Shown: positions 28,042-37,398, numbered from the stretch's first letter. The stretch: DNA of 64,000 bases from Anaerobacillus alkalilacustris (GCF_001866005.1 NZ_MLQR01000001.1:222032-286031); one strand, 5' to 3'. The notes: a model not told the origin generated them from the letters alone. Program-made: numbers and translations.

Positions 28042-29400
28042 ATGAAAATAGAGCTTTGTCACTTTCGTGTTGGGGAAATCGATGGAGTTTCACTTGAGAT
28101 GGAAAAATGGAAAGTGGTTTTAGAGATGTTAGGTCATGAAGTGATCTATATTGCTGGCAGTACTGGTAGTTGTCTAGCGTATATTATTGAAGAACTGAAC
28201 TATCGACATCCAGTTAACCATAAATTCGTTTATAATGCGTATGAAAGGTTAGTTGATTATGAAAATGAAAACGCTCTTTTAGAGGAGATGATTGATTTTT
28301 CTACGATCATTGAGGAAAAGCTCGTTACCATTATTGAAAACGAGCAAGTGGAGTTGTTAATTCCACATAATATCTTATCGTTAGGGTGGGGATTACCTGC
28401 TGGACGTGCTTTTACGAAGGCGATCAAAAGAACTAGAGTGAACGTTTTGGCACATCACCATGACTTTTATTGGGAACGAGATTTTTATATGAATCCGACT
28501 TGTGGTTTTGTTCATGATTGGCTAGGTCAATTCTTTCCACCCCAATTACCGACCATTTATCATACCGTAAACAATAAACTAGCTGAAAAAAAGCTAAAGG
28601 AGCGGTATGGAATAGAAGCCACAGTCATTCCAAAAGTATTTGATTTTTATCAATCAAAATGGGAAGTAAACAATTACAATCGTGATATGAGGCAGCAGCT
28701 AGGAATGACTGAAAATGATTTAGTTTTTTTACAAACGACAAGAATTATTGAACGTAAAGCAATCGAACTTGCCATTGATACGATTGCACATTTCCAAAAC
28801 AACTACCTTACTTCGTTATTTGAAAGAGGAATCTATAGAGGGAAATTTACCGAACAATCGAATGTTTATTTTGTGTTAGCTGGATTGCCGGAATCCTCAG
28901 CACATTATTTGGAACAGTTAAAGGATAAAGCTAGTGAGCTAGGTGTGAAGTTGATTGTTGCACATTCAAGAGTGAAATATACCCGCCAATATAGGAATGG
29001 TCTAAAAATTTATTCTTTGTGGGATGCTTATTCGATTGCTGATTTTGTGATGTATCCAAGTATTCTTGAAGCGTGGGGAAACCAATTGATTGAGGCGATC
29101 TTTGCCAAAAAGCCAATGTTAATTTATGAATATCCTACCTATTTATCTGATATTGCCGATAAAAACTTCTATTTTGTTTCCCTTGGCAAAGAACATACTG
29201 TAACAGAAGATGGTCTTGTTACGGTAGCGGAAGAAAAAATTGATGCTGCTGCAAAACAAATAGCTGAAATCATTTCCAGTCAACAAACCTATAAGCTTTA
29301 TACGGAAGGAAATTTTCAAAAAGCCAAACGACTGTATTCATATGACACGCTTGTCAACTTGCTAGAAAAGCTAGTAGCAAATATTGGAAAAAAACGTTGA
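28042..29400 (+). CDS. GT4-like glycosyltransferase (glycerate-glycoside related?)
   Basis: A 452-residue GT-B enzyme. The N-terminal domain starts 'MKIELCHFRVGEIDGVSLEM' with the early glycine-rich turn; the C-terminal domain has 'IIERKAIELAIDTIAHF' and the donor-binding 'PSILEAWGNQLIEAIFAKKP' (E-x7-E type, GT4). ATG 28042 follows AAAGGAAGG. It sits between the CdaR regulator and the phosphorylase, but a terminator separates it from the latter. A role in making or extending a glucosylglycerate-type solute (for example mannosylglucosylglycerate) would suit the setting, but the sequence alone does not show donor or acceptor. Confidence 0.7.
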   Translation: MKIELCHFRVGEIDGVSLEMEKWKVVLEMLGHEVIYIAGSTGSCLAYIIEELNYRHPVNHKFVYNAYERLVDYENENALLEEMIDFSTIIEEKLVTIIENEQVELLIPHNILSLGWGLPAGRAFTKAIKRTRVNVLAHHHDFYWERDFYMNPTCGFVHDWLGQFFPPQLPTIYHTVNNKLAEKKLKERYGIEATVIPKVFDFYQSKWEVNNYNRDMRQQLGMTENDLVFLQTTRIIERKAIELAIDTIAHFQNNYLTSLFERGIYRGKFTEQSNVYFVLAGLPESSAHYLEQLKDKASELGVKLIVAHSRVKYTRQYRNGLKIYSLWDAYSIADFVMYPSILEAWGNQLIEAIFAKKPMLIYEYPTYLSDIADKNFYFVSLGKEHTVTEDGLVTVAEEKIDAAAKQIAEIISSQQTYKLYTEGNFQKAKRLYSYDTLVNLLEKLVANIGKKR

Positions 29401-29437
29401 GTTAAACATGATATGGATAAGGTTTCTATATTTTGTC

Positions 29438-29471
29438 ACTTCCTAGCGCATTTGATGTTAGGAAGTTTTTT
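29438..29471 (+). terminator. Terminator after the glycosyltransferase
   Basis: ACTTCCTA pairs with TAGGAAGT around a 13-base loop, followed by TTTTTT. Confidence 0.8.
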
Positions 29472-29515
29472 GTACGATCAGAAGTATAAATTTTTTCGGA
29501 TAATAAGCAAACTAA

Positions 29516-29698
29516 AGTTCACGCCCTAAAGAGTGTGCAACTTGCTCACTAGCCCAAAATTCACTATGCCAAAAGGTCTATAAGATAAGAATGGGATCAG
29601 ATTTACGTCGTTATTGTGCAACAGCACGTGGGTCGATTGCCTTGAAAGAACGCTTCAATGAACGTAGCTTAGTTGAACCATACATAGATACTACGTAA
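29516..29698 (+). pseudogene. Transposase C-terminal fragment (IS1182-like)
   Basis: An open frame of about 60 codons reads 'RPKECATCSLAQNSLCQKVY', 'LRRYCATARGSIALKERFNE' and 'RSLVEPYIDTT' then stop. The pattern C-x2-C-x7-C followed by 'RRYCATARGS' and 'ERFNERS-V-E' is the end of an IS1182-type DDE transposase, with the final glutamate region. The rest of the transposase is gone. It lies in the leader of the phosphorylase operon. Confidence 0.65.
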
Positions 29699-29786
29699 AT
29701 ATCGTTAAGGATGCGATTTGTTGGTTATTGTTATGTGTAACAAAAAAACAAGAAAAACATAGCTGTAATATTGTTATACGTAACAT

Positions 29787-29800
29787 TGTAAGCGTTTTTT
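29787..29800 (+). promoter_or_regulatory. Catabolite-responsive element (cre)
   Basis: TGTAAGCGTTTTTT fits the CcpA consensus TGWAARCGYTWNCW with one mismatch. It is 55 bases before the phosphorylase start, a usual place for glucose repression of a sugar operon. Confidence 0.6.
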
Positions 29801-29854
29801 CTATTTAGTAAGATTGAAATACAAGTTAAGCAACATTTAAAAGGAGGAGAAAGC

Positions 29855-31618
29855 ATGACAGCACAAAACATATCGATGATTAATGAAGAAGGTAAAAAAG
29901 CTCTCAAGAGTAAATTACAGTTTGTTTATGATACAAAAACAGCTGACTATTTATTGAAGAGTATTATTAAGCTAATGAGTGATTATGAAAAACTTATTCC
30001 GACTCAAAACAAAAAGGAAGAGTTTGTTTCTGAAAAAGATACGATTTTAATTACATATGGGGATTCTATTAAAGAAGCAGGAAAGGCTCCATTACAAAGC
30101 TTACATGAGTTCTTAAATGAAAGCGTTAAAGATACTTTAACAGGAGTTCATATTTTACCGTTTTACCCGTATAGTTCTGATGATGGATTTTCAGTAAAAG
30201 ATTATTTTGCCGTTAACCCTGAATTAGGGAATTGGGAAGATATAGAAAAATTATCAAGTGACTATGAACTTATGTTTGATGGGGTAATCAATCACATTTC
30301 TGCAAAGAGTGAATGGTTCGAAGAATATTTAAAAGGGAATCCTAAGTATAAAAATTTCTTCGTTGAAGCAGATCCAAATGCTGACTACAGTAAGGTAACA
30401 AGACCAAGAGCGTTACCATTATTAACAAAGTTTGAAACATCTGAGGGAACAAAGTACATTTGGACTACTTTTAGTGATGATCAAATTGATTTAAATTATG
30501 AAAACCCTGAACTAGTATTGAAAATTGTTGAGTTACTACTTTTCTATATAAGTAAGGGTGCTAAACTTATTCGTTTAGATGCAATCGGATTTATGTGGAA
30601 AGAATTGGGTACAACGTGTATTCATTTGGAACAAGTTCATAAGCTCATTCAAATTTTCAGAGATATTACAGATGCGATTGCTCCGGATACGATCCTAATT
30701 ACTGAGACAAACGTACCACACAAAGATAACATAAGCTATTTTGGGAACGGATACAATGAGGCGCGTATGGTTTATCAATTTCCGTTACCACCATTAACAC
30801 TAAATTCATTCCTTACTGGAAATGCAAATCACTTAGCTACATGGGCGCATAATCTTGAAGAAACAACTGAAGAAACAACATTTTTTAATTTCCTAGCTTC
30901 TCATGATGGTGTAGGTGTTCGACCTGTAGAAGGAATATTAACAAAAAAAGAAGTAGAAGCGATGATTGATAAAGTTCATGAACATGGTGGTAATGTTTCA
31001 TATAAAGACAATGGGGATGGGACAAAGAGTCCTTATGAATTAAACATTAATTACTTTGATGCATTATCTCATCCGGATGATCATCAAGAATTAAAAGTGA
31101 AACGTTTTATTGCGGCTCAATCAGTTCTTTTATCGATGGTAGGTGTCCCAGGTATTTATATTCATAGCTTATTAGGTTCTCGCAATTATTATAAAGGTGT
31201 TGAAGAAACGGGTCGTTTCCGTTCAATAAATCGTGAGAAACTTGACAGAGGAGTAATAGAAGAAGAACTAAAAGATACTTCATCAATTCGATATCAAGTA
31301 TTATCTCAAATGAAACAGTTAATTGAAACTCGAACACAAGAAAAGGCATTTCATCCAAATAGTTCGCAGCAAGTGTTGTTTTTAAACGATCACGTTTTCT
31401 CATTTATTCGAACTAACAAAGATAACCCTGAGGAAAAAATAGTAGTACTAGTTAATGTATCAGATGAATTACAATCATTATTATTGAACCTATTCGAAAA
31501 TGATATGAGGGAAAAATCTGTACTTACGGATCTTATCTCAGGTTACAAACCTTCTATTCAAGATGGAGAGACAAAAATAACGTTAAGTCCATACCAAGTT
31601 ATGTGGCTTAAAGGATAG
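29855..31618 (+). CDS. GH13 subfamily 18 phosphorylase, probably glucosylglycerate phosphorylase
   Basis: A 587-residue GH13 enzyme. Catalytic residues can be placed: nucleophile D242 in 'LIRLDAIGFMWKELG', acid/base E284 in 'ILITETNVPH', and transition-state D351 in 'FLASHDGVGVRP'. The 'GVHILPFYPYSSDDGFSV' near residue 95 is typical for the sucrose-phosphorylase clan. A glycerate kinase directly downstream and a CdaR regulator upstream make glucosylglycerate (to glucose-1-phosphate and D-glycerate) a better substrate than sucrose. AAAGGAGGAG stands before the ATG. First gene of a tight operon with glycerate kinase, symporter and an unknown gene; cre site in front. Confidence 0.85.
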   Translation: MTAQNISMINEEGKKALKSKLQFVYDTKTADYLLKSIIKLMSDYEKLIPTQNKKEEFVSEKDTILITYGDSIKEAGKAPLQSLHEFLNESVKDTLTGVHILPFYPYSSDDGFSVKDYFAVNPELGNWEDIEKLSSDYELMFDGVINHISAKSEWFEEYLKGNPKYKNFFVEADPNADYSKVTRPRALPLLTKFETSEGTKYIWTTFSDDQIDLNYENPELVLKIVELLLFYISKGAKLIRLDAIGFMWKELGTTCIHLEQVHKLIQIFRDITDAIAPDTILITETNVPHKDNISYFGNGYNEARMVYQFPLPPLTLNSFLTGNANHLATWAHNLEETTEETTFFNFLASHDGVGVRPVEGILTKKEVEAMIDKVHEHGGNVSYKDNGDGTKSPYELNINYFDALSHPDDHQELKVKRFIAAQSVLLSMVGVPGIYIHSLLGSRNYYKGVEETGRFRSINREKLDRGVIEEELKDTSSIRYQVLSQMKQLIETRTQEKAFHPNSSQQVLFLNDHVFSFIRTNKDNPEEKIVVLVNVSDELQSLLLNLFENDMREKSVLTDLISGYKPSIQDGETKITLSPYQVMWLKG

Positions 31619-31627
31619 GTGAAAGGT

Positions 31628-32767
31628 ATGAAAGTAATTATTGCTCCTGATTCTTTTAAAGGATCAATTACTAGTATTGAGGCAACAAAGGCGATAAGTA
31701 ATGCGCTAAAGGAACTCGATGACCAAATTAAGGTCATCGAGCTACCGATGGCGGATGGTGGTGAAGGGACAGTAGATTCAATTCTTCTAAGTACTAGAGG
31801 GGAAAAAAATTATTGTCAAGTTGAAGACCCACTTGGAAGAAACATTGAGACTTATTATGGTTGGATTGAGAATCAGAAGATGGCAATTGTTGAAACCGCT
31901 TCCGCTTCAGGATTGCCATTATTAAAAAATGAAGAATTAAATCCACTTTTAGCTTCAAGCTTTGGCACAGGTCAATTAATTAATGATGCTCTTGATAAAG
32001 GAGCAGAAACGATTATTTTAGGGTTAGGTGGTAGTGCTACTGTTGATTGTGGGGTCGGCCTTTTTCAAGCATTAGGATTAAAAGCGTTTGATCAGCACGA
32101 AGATGAGATACACCGTGTTGGTGGGCAGCTTCAATCAATCTTTAGACTAGATACTAGTTTATTAGATCCAAGGCTGCAACGTGTAAAAATAATCATTGCT
32201 TCAGATGTGACAAATCCATTACTCGGTAAAGACGGAGCTATCTACGTCTTTGGATCTCAAAAAGGGGTGAAAGAAGAACAATTTGGCACATTTGAAAAAG
32301 GAATGAGACATTTTTCAAAGATTGTAAATAAAGTAACGAATAAAAATATGGCTGAAGCAAACGGTAGTGGTGCAGCGGGGGGGATAGGCTTTTTATTACA
32401 ATCGCTATGTGATGTACAGTTTCGAAGTGGACTTGAGTTAATCGTCGAAATCAATCAATTTAAGAAACACTTACAGGATACAGATCTCGTTATTACAGGT
32501 GAGGGGAAGATTGATGGGCAATCACTTTTTGGTAAAGTTCCTGTTGGTATTGCAAGACTTGCCAGACCATTAAACATTCCTGTGATTGCGTTTGCGGGTA
32601 CAGTAGGAGAAGACATAGAAAAAATAGAGCAGGAAGGTATAACAACCGTTATTCCTATTGTAAATAAACCGATGTCTTTAGAAGCAGCAATTAATAACGG
32701 TCAGCAATTACTTTTTGAAGCAGCGAAAAGAGTTGGAAAATTAATCTTAATAGGAAAGACTATTTAG
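31628..32767 (+). CDS. Glycerate kinase (GlxK/GarK type)
   Basis: A 379-residue kinase with 'IIAPDSFKGSITSIEATKAI' at the start, 'LPMADGGEGTVDSIL', 'GLGGSATVDCGVG' and 'LVITGEGKIDGQSLFGKVP', all marks of the GlxK/GarK family that phosphorylates D-glycerate to 2- (or 3-) phosphoglycerate. ATG 31628 is used, ten bases behind the phosphorylase stop. It would take the glycerate released by the phosphorylase into glycolysis. Confidence 0.93.
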   Translation: MKVIIAPDSFKGSITSIEATKAISNALKELDDQIKVIELPMADGGEGTVDSILLSTRGEKNYCQVEDPLGRNIETYYGWIENQKMAIVETASASGLPLLKNEELNPLLASSFGTGQLINDALDKGAETIILGLGGSATVDCGVGLFQALGLKAFDQHEDEIHRVGGQLQSIFRLDTSLLDPRLQRVKIIIASDVTNPLLGKDGAIYVFGSQKGVKEEQFGTFEKGMRHFSKIVNKVTNKNMAEANGSGAAGGIGFLLQSLCDVQFRSGLELIVEINQFKKHLQDTDLVITGEGKIDGQSLFGKVPVGIARLARPLNIPVIAFAGTVGEDIEKIEQEGITTVIPIVNKPMSLEAAINNGQQLLFEAAKRVGKLILIGKTI

Positions 32768-32783
32768 GAGGGGAATATTATTT

Positions 32784-34409
32784 ATGGGTAATTTCACTAT
32801 TATTGATTTTATCGTTCTTATTGTATACGTACTAGGGATTGCGTTGTTTGGTGCTTATTTTGGCAAAAATCAGAAATCTACGAAAGATTACTTTTTAGGT
32901 GGTCGTAGTATTCCATGGTGGGCGGTAGGTCTATCTGTCATGGCGACACAAGCAAGTGCAATTACGTTTATTGGGGCACCTGGATGGGGTTATGCAGGTG
33001 GATTAGAACGTATGAACACATTCATTAATGTTCCACTTGTTATGGCGTTTTTAATGGTGACAATTGTACCGTTTTTCTATCGCACAGAAGTTTATACAGC
33101 ATATGAGTATTTAGAGAAACGTTTTGATACGAAAACTCGTACATTAACAGCTGCACTTTTCCTTGTAGCACGTGGTCTTGCAACTGGAGTTGTTTTATAT
33201 GCTCCCGCATTAGTTCTTTCAGTAGTAACAGGCTGGGATATTAATGTTACCATTATTTTAATGGCAGTAATTGCAGTTGCCTATACGGTATTAGGTGGTA
33301 TTTCTGCAGTAATATGGACGGATGTTATTCAAATGTTTGTTCTTTGGTTGGGTGCTGGTTTAGCTATTTTTACATTAGTTGGAAATATTCCGGGTGGATT
33401 TGCTGGTGCAATAGCCGCCGGATCGGAAGCCGGATTATTACAGTCTTTAGATTTCTCATTTGACTTATCAGTAGAATATAGTATCTGGGCAGGTGTATTA
33501 GGTGGTTTCTTCTTACATGCAGCTTACTTTGGAACAGATCAAAGTCAAATTCAGCGTGTGTTAACGAGTAAGTCTTTAAAAGAAAGTAAAATGTCATTAA
33601 TTATAAGCGGTCTATTTATGTTCCCTCAAATGCTATTATTCTTATTTATTGGGATTTTATTATTTGCTTTCTATGCACATGTTGGGGACCCGAATGTTGA
33701 AAATTTAAATGAGTTATTCCCGATGTTCGTTGTAAATTATTTACCTGTAGGAATATCAGGTTTAATTATTGCAGGTGTATTTGCTGCAGCGATGTCTAGT
33801 CTTGACTCAGCATTAAACTCATTATCAGCAGTATCGATTCGTGATTTTTATGCGAAATTCTTTAAGAAAGATGCTTCAGAAATACATTATTTAAAAGCAT
33901 CACGTTGGGCAACTGTCTTTTGGGGTGTTTATGCGACGATCTTTGCTTTCTTTGCAGGAAACTTAGGTCCAGTTATTGAAACCGTTAATAAAATTGGTTC
34001 ATATTTTTACGGTGCGTTAATTGGTGTGTTCTTATTAGCCATCTTCATTCGTCGTGCGAATGGTACGGGTGCTTTTGCTGGGATTATTGCTGGTATGATC
34101 GCAGTGTGGGCAGTGATTAATTTTGCAAATATTTCATGGTTGTATAATAACTTAGTTGGTGCAATCGTTTCGGTTGTCGTTGGTTACGCAGTAAGTTTAC
34201 TGTCAGAAGCACCAGAAAAAGAAAAACTTTCAGGTCTTGTTTATGGTATGGCGGATGATGAAGTTCAAGATGCATTAAAACAGCGTCAAGCTTCAGCTGA
34301 ACAAATTCAAGAAGAAGCAGATGAAAAGAGTATGAAAAAATGGCCACTATTAATGGTTGGATATTTCTTTATTACGATTATTATTCTTTATTTCATTCAA
34401 TTAATATAG
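32784..34409 (+). CDS. Sodium:solute symporter (SSS family)
   Basis: A 541-residue carrier of about 13-14 helices. 'FFLGGRSIPWWAVGLSVMATQASAITFIGAPGWGYAGG' region near residues 37-75 and 'AAAMSSLDSALNSLSAVSIRD' near residue 335 (sodium-site S-S) are typical of SSS transporters. AGGAGGGG precedes it. Because of the operon it probably brings in glucosylglycerate or a related solute with Na+, which fits a salt- or alkali-adapted bacillus. Confidence 0.9.
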   Translation: MGNFTIIDFIVLIVYVLGIALFGAYFGKNQKSTKDYFLGGRSIPWWAVGLSVMATQASAITFIGAPGWGYAGGLERMNTFINVPLVMAFLMVTIVPFFYRTEVYTAYEYLEKRFDTKTRTLTAALFLVARGLATGVVLYAPALVLSVVTGWDINVTIILMAVIAVAYTVLGGISAVIWTDVIQMFVLWLGAGLAIFTLVGNIPGGFAGAIAAGSEAGLLQSLDFSFDLSVEYSIWAGVLGGFFLHAAYFGTDQSQIQRVLTSKSLKESKMSLIISGLFMFPQMLLFLFIGILLFAFYAHVGDPNVENLNELFPMFVVNYLPVGISGLIIAGVFAAAMSSLDSALNSLSAVSIRDFYAKFFKKDASEIHYLKASRWATVFWGVYATIFAFFAGNLGPVIETVNKIGSYFYGALIGVFLLAIFIRRANGTGAFAGIIAGMIAVWAVINFANISWLYNNLVGAIVSVVVGYAVSLLSEAPEKEKLSGLVYGMADDEVQDALKQRQASAEQIQEEADEKSMKKWPLLMVGYFFITIIILYFIQLI

Positions 34410-34418
34410 GTGAAGAAA

Positions 34419-34973
34419 ATGGAAAGCTTTTTGCTTAGAGCTGTAATAGAAAAAAAAGATGCCGTTCGTTTAATTAGTGAACATCAAAATAATTTGGTCA
34501 TAAAATGGCAAAAACTCTTTAAAAAAAATCATAAGAAGTTAACATCCATTGAAATGTTATATCTACCCTATTGGTGCTTTGATTATGAGTACCATAGCAA
34601 ACAAGTAAAAGACACTATTAAGGGAAAAGTAGCAGTAGAAACGACAAAAAATTTAACAGCTATCCTTCCAGATGGAGCAGAATTGTTATCGTTATCAGAA
34701 GTTCTTCATAAAGGAGGTCTTCCTCTCCTTACAGTAAAAGGTGATCCCGATCCAGAAGTTGCTCGTGAAACTATCTATTGGGAAGCTTTTGCTAAGGAAA
34801 AAAAGCGTAAGGATATAAAAATTGAAATTACCAATTCTTCTGTATTATATGTCCCTTATTGGATTGGGTATTTACAAGGAGAAAAAATTGAGATTATTGC
34901 TGTTGATGCAACAACAGGAAAAATTGATTTAGGGATTAAAGATGCTTTTCTAATGAAACTAGTAGAAAAATAG
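34419..34973 (+). CDS. Unknown protein at the end of the glucosylglycerate operon
   Basis: A 184-residue soluble protein I cannot name. It has two 'YLPYW'-type words ('LYLPYWCFDYEYHSKQ' and 'VLYVPYWIGYLQGE') that look like a duplicated half, and ends 'DATTGKIDLGIKDAFL'. ATG 34419 is preceded by ATAGGTGA, 9 bases behind the symporter stop. Position suggests a helper of uptake or breakdown. The last gene of the operon; no clear terminator follows. Confidence 0.65.
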   Translation: MESFLLRAVIEKKDAVRLISEHQNNLVIKWQKLFKKNHKKLTSIEMLYLPYWCFDYEYHSKQVKDTIKGKVAVETTKNLTAILPDGAELLSLSEVLHKGGLPLLTVKGDPDPEVARETIYWEAFAKEKKRKDIKIEITNSSVLYVPYWIGYLQGEKIEIIAVDATTGKIDLGIKDAFLMKLVEK

Positions 34974-35083
34974 CTTAGAGCAGCCTTTTAGTAACGGGTT
35001 TCGTATCCTATCGCAAAATCATAAATTACAGTCAAAAATGCAGGCAAAATTTTATCAATATTTGCACATGAATTTACGACTAT

Positions 35084-35147
35084 TTAAGTAGCTTCACCGA
35101 TGGTAGTTAGGGGTTTCCACTTGTGAGAGTAGGACGTTGCTAGGTAA
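35084..35147 (+). rRNA. 5S rRNA 3'-half fragment
   Basis: The text 'CCGATGGTAGTTAGGGGTTT' followed by 'GTGAGAGTAGGACGTTGCTA' is the 3' half of 5S rRNA, compare the intact 5S at 63192-63307. The 5' half is absent. A terminator hairpin of the rRNA-operon kind follows, so this is the tail of a lost rRNA operon or a transposed copy. Confidence 0.85.
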
Positions 35148-35151
35148 TATG

Positions 35152-35184
35152 AAGAACGCATTCCAATGGAGTGTGTTCTTTTGT
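35152..35184 (+). terminator. Terminator hairpin behind the 5S fragment
   Basis: AGAACGCATTCC and GGAGTGTGTTCT pair (with G-U pairs), then TTTGTATTTT. This is the kind of terminator that ends rRNA operons. Confidence 0.7.
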
Positions 35185-35238
35185 ATTTTCGTAGTATTGC
35201 GTTTTTTACTGTTACATGCTGCTTTACGTCGAAGGAAA

Positions 35239-35325
35239 TTTCCTCAATGTTGCCCCCTACCTCTAAACGGAGAGTAGGTGGGAACTCCCATTCAGGTTGA
35301 GTTGAGACTCCATCTGAATTTTCGA
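35239..35325. repeat. Palindromic intergenic block
   Basis: Two hairpins follow each other: CCCCTACCTCT/AGAGTAGGTGGG and ATTCAG-TGAGT/ACTC-CTGAAT. No coding frame. It may be a MITE end; it shows general likeness to repeat B (CCTACCT...AGGTGGG), but is not a copy. Confidence 0.4.
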
Positions 35326-35340
35326 TGTTCTAGCGGAGCA

Positions 35341-35457
35341 AGACTTTTTGCTGTTAGCATAATGATTGGTACTTTGTAAATAGTTCTAATTTTTTGCAGG
35401 TAGAGAAACCGTCCATTTGAGGCATTAACACATCTAATACAATGAGATCCACCTTCT
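35341..35457 (-). pseudogene. Response-regulator receiver domain fragment, frameshifted
   Basis: The minus strand reads 'VDLIVLDVLMPQMDGFSTCK' (phospho-acceptor D in LDVLMPQMDG) and, one frame off, 'VPIIMLTAKS' (the conserved T and K of receivers). Start, end and effector domain are gone. The following 190 bases up to the NrfD gene hold more degraded sequence. Confidence 0.65.
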
Positions 35458-35674
35458 CCTTTTCTAATAGGCCTCCGCTGCTTCCCCTGAGAGATTATGG
35501 TTTAATTTTGCGAGAAAATAGTCCCCGTTTTTTCTGAGGATATTGGCTCGACCCCCGTTAATAGGGAATCAGAGCTCCAAATTCTCATTCCAGAATGCAT
35601 CGCTAAAGCATTATAGCCTAGTTGATTAAGAATTCTCAGGAGCGGGCAATTTAATCATTAACGGTAAAGCAGCG

Positions 35675-36757
35675 ATGGGAACAACCAATCATGTTCCGTG
35701 GGGAGGATTAATTGCAGGGTATGTATTCTTTGTCGTATCGTCGACAGGTTTATCGTTAGTTTCCTCATTAGGGCACGTTTTTAAGTTTAAAAGATTTGAA
35801 GTAATTGGTAAACGTGCCGTCTTAGGTTCAATTATCACTCTATTAATGGGTTTTGTAGTTATTGGTTTGGAATTAGGAAACCCGTTTGCAATGATTAATA
35901 TATTATTTACATCCAACTTAAAATCTGCTATTTTTTGGATGGGTTTACTCTATGGAGTATATCTAGTACTACTCTGTATAGAATTTTTCTATATGATAAA
36001 GGACGACCACAAGAAATCTAGTTTCTTCGGATTACTAGTTTTAATTTCTGCGATTGCAGCACACAGTAACTTAGGTGCAGTATTCGGATTTTTAACTGCT
36101 AGACCTTACTGGACTGGTCCCTATATGTCCATCTACTTTATTTTATCTGCATTTTTGTCAGGAGTTGCTATATTAGCGATTGTGTACTTTGTCGTTATGA
36201 AGGTGAAAGATAATGAAACATTATATTACCGAGGAGATCATATTTTATCTAGTCTTGGTAAGCTGCTAGTTTTATTTATCGGTATTACAATGTTCTTTAC
36301 TACGTGGAAGATACTAACAGGTCTTTACGGAGCGGTTCCAGGAAAATATGAAGCGAATATGGTGACCTTAACTGGTCCTCTTGCCATGCAATTTTGGTTC
36401 CTTGAAGTAGGGTTAGGTATGGTTATACCACTAGTAATTTTAAGTTTACCAAATGGTTTCACACCAACGAGAGTTTTTATTGCCGGTTCAATGGTAATTG
36501 TGGGCATATTTTTTATGCGTATTGATTTAGTATTTGCAGGTCAAATGATCCCACTTGAAGTTGTAAAGGGAATGGAAGTTGAAGCATATCGAGCATGGTC
36601 CATTGCATGGGCCGAATGGGCACTTATATTTGGTGCTATTGGAGGCAGTATTTTGTTATACCTGATTGGTGAAAAACGGTTAAATTTATGTACCGTTATA
36701 AACGATGATGTCCATACTACTCAGAAAAGAGAATTAGCTAAACCAATTTACAAGTGA
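35675..36757 (+). CDS. NrfD/PsrC-type membrane subunit of a respiratory molybdoenzyme (probably N-truncated)
   Basis: A 360-residue protein with about 9 helices and an NrfD-like beginning 'TNHVPWGGLIAGYVFFVVSS'. NrfD proteins carry electrons from quinol to an Fe-S and molybdopterin subunit (polysulfide, tetrathionate, DMSO, arsenate or selenate reductases). The frame is open only to 35630 upstream and no ribosome site is visible before ATG 35675, so the real N-terminus was perhaps lost. The catalytic and Fe-S genes are missing on both sides; instead ruins of other genes are found. A TorD chaperone and a rhodanese follow, so this is the leftover of a larger operon. Confidence 0.72.
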   Translation: MGTTNHVPWGGLIAGYVFFVVSSTGLSLVSSLGHVFKFKRFEVIGKRAVLGSIITLLMGFVVIGLELGNPFAMINILFTSNLKSAIFWMGLLYGVYLVLLCIEFFYMIKDDHKKSSFFGLLVLISAIAAHSNLGAVFGFLTARPYWTGPYMSIYFILSAFLSGVAILAIVYFVVMKVKDNETLYYRGDHILSSLGKLLVLFIGITMFFTTWKILTGLYGAVPGKYEANMVTLTGPLAMQFWFLEVGLGMVIPLVILSLPNGFTPTRVFIAGSMVIVGIFFMRIDLVFAGQMIPLEVVKGMEVEAYRAWSIAWAEWALIFGAIGGSILLYLIGEKRLNLCTVINDDVHTTQKRELAKPIYK

Positions 36758-36774
36758 TAAAAAGGAGAATGAAG

Positions 36775-37398
36775 ATGAAGAAAAATAGAAATCTAAAAGA
36801 CGTACGAAATGAACTTCAACAAATTTTGTACACCTTCGCTGAGTTCTATATATATCCAAATGAACAATTTATTAATGAAATTACATCTAGTATCGTTGAT
36901 GAGGATTTAACATCTTTATTCTCTAGTATCAATGTAAATATCAAACCAAGGTTTAAGGAAAAAGCTTTAGAGGCGAAGGATTTAAAGCAACAATATCTTA
37001 ATAGCTTTTCGGGAATCACACAACCATTTGCCCCGCCTGTAGAGTCATTATATAAGCCTTGAACAGCGGATTCCACAGCCAAAGTATCCATTGCCAAAAG
37101 CAAAGGATATTTAATGGGAGACTCTGCCATTCATATGAAGCATTTATTTAAGCAATATAATATTTCCGTTCCCCATGGCTATGAAAACACGCCAGATCAT
37201 TTAACGTTACTGTTAGAGTTTTTAGCATTCTTACATGAAGGCGATAATACTTTAACGATTCTCCAGTTCATTTCAGATCATCTTGATTGGTTACAGACCT
37301 TTATTGATGAGTTGAAAGAAGTGGCAAATAGTTCATTTTATGTGTATGTAACTATCGTGTTCGATGAGTTCTTAAAAGCTTATTATTTGGATATGTAG
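36775..37398 (+). pseudogene. TorD/DmsD-type molybdoenzyme chaperone with in-frame TGA
   Basis: The frame from ATG 36775 (behind AAAAAGGAG) runs 207 codons with a single TGA at 37060-37062 (codon 96). Both sides read as one TorD-family protein: 'PPVESLYKP' before and 'TADSTAKVSIAKSKGYLMGD' after; in relatives this position is often tryptophan (TGG), so TGG to TGA is the simplest change. TorD proteins guard the apo-molybdoenzyme before cofactor loading and export. Selenocysteine is possible in this genome (see selD), but I see no convincing SECIS hairpin after this codon and no redox motif, so I call it a broken gene. Confidence 0.7.

Noticed and set aside
37060..37062. Selenocysteine reading of the TorD TGA
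   Set aside because: No redox motif, no evident SECIS hairpin, and the position suits Trp; kept as a finding but not as a selenoprotein call.
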